Of a DNA stretch of 64,000 nucleotides, positions 60,831 to 64,000 are shown piece after piece. The stretch is from an uncultured Roseicyclus sp. (GTDB lineage: Bacteria > Pseudomonadota > Alphaproteobacteria > Rhodobacterales > Rhodobacteraceae): assembly GCA_947494975.1 (NCBI GenBank), contig CANLXA010000004.1, positions 405,001 to 469,000 of the forward strand, read 5' to 3'. Numbering within the stretch: the first letter of the stretch is position 1; the number at the start of each line of letters is the position of its first letter. Made by a program: the position numbers and the translations under genes. The notes beneath the pieces are model-generated. The model did not search any database and was not told the DNA's origin. It worked only from the letters and a program-made list of their open reading frames with translations.

Positions 60831-60837
60831 TGGGTTT

Positions 60838-61401
60838 TCAGCCGCCGACCTCAGCGCCGATGAGCGCTTCGATCACGGCGACGGCCTCGGGGCTCGACCA
60901 ATCCGCATCGCCGCGCAGCCGGGCGATCTCGTTGCCGTCGGGATCCAGGATCACCGTGATTGGCAGGCCGAAGATACCCATTTCGCGCGCGATCTGCTGG
61001 TTGATGTCCCGGTGCTGTGGCAGGGACGTGATACCTTCCTCCTCGAAGAACCGCCGGATCGCCTGGGGCGGATTGCGCCCGGTGGCCAGTGTCACAACCT
61101 GAAAGGCCTCCCCGCCCAGTTGATTCTGCAGCGTCTGAAGCGATGGCATTTCCTCGCGGCAGGGGGCGCACCATGTGGCCCAGAAATTCAGCAACACGTG
61201 CTGGCCGGCATAGTCGGACAGGGCGCCTTCCGTCTCGTCCTCCATCAGAAATGCGGCGGCGGAGGCCTCGGTCGGGGTGTCATGGACAACCAGCCCGCGC
61301 ATATCGCCCGTCAGCAGATCCGACACGTCCTGCGCCACAGCGCCATTTGCACCGAGGCTTAGGGCGAGGTAAGCGGCGGTAGCTAAGATTTTGCGGACCA
61401 T
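60838..61401 (-). CDS. TlpA family thiol-disulfide oxidoreductase
   Basis: Signal peptide, '[20 protein letters not shown]' (CxxC). Confidence 0.95.
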   Translation of the reverse strand: MVRKILATAAYLALSLGANGAVAQDVSDLLTGDMRGLVVHDTPTEASAAAFLMEDETEGALSDYAGQHVLLNFWATWCAPCREEMPSLQTLQNQLGGEAFQVVTLATGRNPPQAIRRFFEEEGITSLPQHRDINQQIAREMGIFGLPITVILDPDGNEIARLRGDADWSSPEAVAVIEALIGAEVGG

Positions 61402-61428
61402 CGGGTTCCCTTCCGAAAGGCGAAAGAT

Positions 61429-62844
61429 ATGAGCGATACGGGCTCCTCCGACAGCACAGCGACGTCTGCCAACACGATGTGGGGCGGACGGTTTGCCGCC
61501 GGTCCCGATGCGATCATGGAGGCGATCAACGCCTCGATCTCGTTTGACCAGCGCATGGTGCGCCAGGATATCGAAGGCTCCCGTGCCCATGCGGCCATGC
61601 TGGCCGCGACAGGCATCCTCAGGGATAGCGATGTGGAGGCGATCCGGGAAGGGCTGCTCACGGTCTTGTCAGAGATCGAGGGCGGGGACTTCGCCTTTTC
61701 GACCGCGCTGGAAGACATTCACATGAACGTGGAGGCCCGATTGACCGAGCTGGTCGGCCCTGCGGCGGGCCGTCTGCACACGGCGCGGTCGAGAAACGAT
61801 CAGGTGGCGACGGACTTCAAGCTGTGGGTCCGTGACCAGATGAAGGCGGCGATTACCGGTCTGGAGGCGCTGATGCGAGCGCTTGTCGCCCAAGCCGATG
61901 CTGGCGCCGATTGGGTGATGCCCGGCTTCACCCACCTGCAAACGGCGCAGCCCGTCACGTGGGGCCATCATATGCTGGCCTATGTGGAGATGTTCGCGCG
62001 GGATCGGGGGCGCTTTGCCGATGCCTATCATCGCATGAATGAATGCCCCCTCGGGGCGGCTGCCTTGGCCGGCACGTCTTTCCCGATTGACCGGGAGATG
62101 ACGGCGAAAGCCCTTGGCTTTGACCGTCCCGCCGCCAATTCGCTCGATGCGGTCTCGGACCGGGATTTCGCGCTGGAGTTCCTCTCTGCCGCGTCGATCT
62201 GCGCCATGCACCTGTCGCGCTTTGCGGAGGAGTTGGTGATCTGGTCGTCGGCCCAATTCCGTTTCGTGTCTCTGTCGGACCGGTTCTCTACCGGGTCTTC
62301 GATCATGCCGCAGAAGAAGAACCCCGACGCGGCGGAGCTGATCCGCGCCAAGATCGGGCGGATTTTCGGGGCGAATGTCGCGCTCATGACGGTAATGAAG
62401 GGCCTGCCGCTCGCCTATTCCAAGGACATGCAGGAGGACAAGGAACAGGTCTTCGACGCCGCTGACAATCTGATGCTGGCTTTAGCGGCGATGGAAGGCA
62501 TGGTGGGCGACATGCAGGCGCGTGTGCCGGAGTTGGAGGCCGCGGCGGCCAGCGGATTTTCGACTGCGACGGACCTCGCCGATTGGCTGGTGCACTCGCT
62601 CGACATGCCGTTCCGCGATGCCCACCACGTGACCGGCAGCCTCGTGAAACTGGCCGAGGACAAGGGCTGCGACCTGCCGGACCTGTCACTGGACGATATG
62701 CAATCGGTCCATGGCGCGATCACGGACGATGTCTTCGGTGTGCTGGGTGTCCATAATTCCGTTGCGTCGCGCACATCCTATGGCGGCACGGCGCCGGTGC
62801 GTGTTCGCGAGCAGGTGGCGCGGTGGCAAAAGCTGCTTGGGTAG
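61429..62844 (+). CDS. argH: argininosuccinate lyase
   Basis: '[27 protein letters not shown]', '[18 protein letters not shown]'. Confidence 0.98.
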   Translation: MSDTGSSDSTATSANTMWGGRFAAGPDAIMEAINASISFDQRMVRQDIEGSRAHAAMLAATGILRDSDVEAIREGLLTVLSEIEGGDFAFSTALEDIHMNVEARLTELVGPAAGRLHTARSRNDQVATDFKLWVRDQMKAAITGLEALMRALVAQADAGADWVMPGFTHLQTAQPVTWGHHMLAYVEMFARDRGRFADAYHRMNECPLGAAALAGTSFPIDREMTAKALGFDRPAANSLDAVSDRDFALEFLSAASICAMHLSRFAEELVIWSSAQFRFVSLSDRFSTGSSIMPQKKNPDAAELIRAKIGRIFGANVALMTVMKGLPLAYSKDMQEDKEQVFDAADNLMLALAAMEGMVGDMQARVPELEAAAASGFSTATDLADWLVHSLDMPFRDAHHVTGSLVKLAEDKGCDLPDLSLDDMQSVHGAITDDVFGVLGVHNSVASRTSYGGTAPVRVREQVARWQKLLG

Positions 62845-62940
62845 AGCCCCGTCCGGGGTCGACGGTGGGTGTGGCCGGTGCCAAGCGGGGTTGTGGCCTT
62901 TGGCAAGCCGGGCCAGACTGCCGGTGACAGGAGGTGCCCC

Positions 62941-63093
62941 ATGGCAAAGTCTCGCATCGCTCTCACGCTGATCATGGCGCTTGCCCTCGCGGCCTGCGGC
63001 GCCGACGGAGAGCCTGAGCGCCCGGATCGCGCGGCGGCGCCCGGCCTTTCGATCACGGGCAGTGTGGAGGTCGGCGTGACGGGATCGCACTGA
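62941..63093 (+). CDS. small lipoprotein
   Basis: '[29 protein letters not shown]' lipobox LAAC, 50 aa, downstream of argH. Confidence 0.75.
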   Translation: MAKSRIALTLIMALALAACGADGEPERPDRAAAPGLSITGSVEVGVTGSH

Positions 63094-63167
63094 GCGTCGC
63101 CGATGGGCAGAAAACCCTGCGCAATGCCAGTTGATCCTGCCCGCATTCGCGCCTAACTTCGTATCTT

Positions 63168-63201
63168 CCCGGCTGGCACCTGCCACGGCCGGGCTTTTAT
63201 T
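63168..63201 (+). terminator. intrinsic terminator upstream of greA
   Basis: CCCGGC-TGGCA-cc-TGCCA-cg-GCCGGG nested stem followed by cttttatttg. Confidence 0.7.
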
Positions 63202-63229
63202 TGTTCTCGCTGTCGCAAGGTGTCGACCG

Positions 63230-63700
63230 ATGGAAAAGATCCCGATGACCCCCAAGGGCCTCCACGCCCTGAACGACGAACTCAAGCAGCTCAAGAGCGT
63301 TGAGCGGCCCGCGATCATCAAGGCGATTGCCGAGGCGCGCGAGCATGGCGATCTGTCGGAAAATGCCGAGTACCATTCAGCCAAGGAAAAGCAGTCCTTC
63401 ATCGAGGGGCGGGTCAAGGAACTCGAAAGCATGATCAGCCTGGCCCAGGTAATCGATCCCAAGACCCTCTCGGGCCCGATCAAGTTCGGCGCGACGGTGG
63501 ATCTGGTCGACGAGAACACCGAGGAAGAGAAGACCTACATGATCGTCGGGGAAGCCGAGGCCGATATCGAAAAGGGCCTTCTGAATATCAAATCCCCGCT
63601 GGCCCGTGCCTTGATCGGCAAGGAAGAGGGCGATAGCGTCGAGGTACGCACGCCGGGCGGGTCCAAGGATTACGAGATCGTCAAGGTGTCCTACGTCTGA
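63230..63700 (+). CDS. greA: transcription elongation factor GreA
   Basis: '[55 protein letters not shown]'. Confidence 0.98.
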   Translation: MEKIPMTPKGLHALNDELKQLKSVERPAIIKAIAEAREHGDLSENAEYHSAKEKQSFIEGRVKELESMISLAQVIDPKTLSGPIKFGATVDLVDENTEEEKTYMIVGEAEADIEKGLLNIKSPLARALIGKEEGDSVEVRTPGGSKDYEIVKVSYV

Positions 63701-63733
63701 TGGGGCGTCGGCGCGCGACGTTGCCGGATAAAT

Positions 63734-64000
63734 ATGAGGCAGCCGATGGCGCCCTCTGACCCGCCGCAGCCTGCTGTGGCCCACACTACGCCAACTGCAT
63801 TGGACCTCGGGCTTTATGCCCGGGGGGATACCGGACCGCGGATCACGGCGATCGAGGTTGTGGCGCTGATCGTGTCGATCCTCTGGATCGGGGCGGTGGT
63901 GTTTCTGGGCTTTGGCGGTGGCGAGGGAGAATCTGCGCGCAGTGGGCTCAGCATGCTGCTGTCGATCCTCGCCGTGGTGTTGCCGCTGGCCCTGATCTGG
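63734..64000 (+). CDS. hypothetical membrane protein, 5' portion (runs off the window)
   Basis: Open frame to window end, two hydrophobic segments 'ITAIEVVALIVSILWIGAVVFLGF' and 'LSMLLSILAVVLPLALIW'; start 63734 or 63746. Confidence 0.65.
   Translation, partial: MRQPMAPSDPPQPAVAHTTPTALDLGLYARGDTGPRITAIEVVALIVSILWIGAVVFLGFGGGEGESARSGLSMLLSILAVVLPLALIW

Overview
This is a GC-rich alphaproteobacterial chromosomal segment. Gene content and order look like Rhodobacterales/Rhodobacteraceae: mcl1-type malyl-CoA lyase, phaA/phaB, a DUF4175 (TIGR02302) protein next to lysA, a YdcH-like DUF465 protein, and YtoQ. I call about 58 protein-coding genes, mostly housekeeping: rpmI-rplT-pheS-pheT, pyk, recQ, rsmD, fmt with three def-like genes, accA, ftsEX, lysA, argH, ispE, a polyprenyl synthase, ETF-QO, greA. 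I see no rRNA, tRNA, CRISPR array, integrase, transposase or phage structural gene. The best candidates for something undescribed are: (1) three tandem, unannotated micro-ORFs of 36-44 aa at 54.57-55.13 kb. They share an 'R-x-x-hydrophobic-L-x-AR-A/S-E/N-R...' helix and sit divergent from a LysR-type regulator, with a perfect TTAAG-N5-CTTAA dyad between them. (2) A lower-GC DUF2513-like gene inserted between pheS and pheT with translational-coupling overlaps. (3) A third peptide-deformylase-like gene that has lost the Cys ligand and the catalytic Glu. (4) A 5TMR-LYT-like membrane receptor with a degenerate GGDEF-like output domain. (5) A patatin between phaA and phaB. All family assignments come from reading motifs by eye; no search was run.
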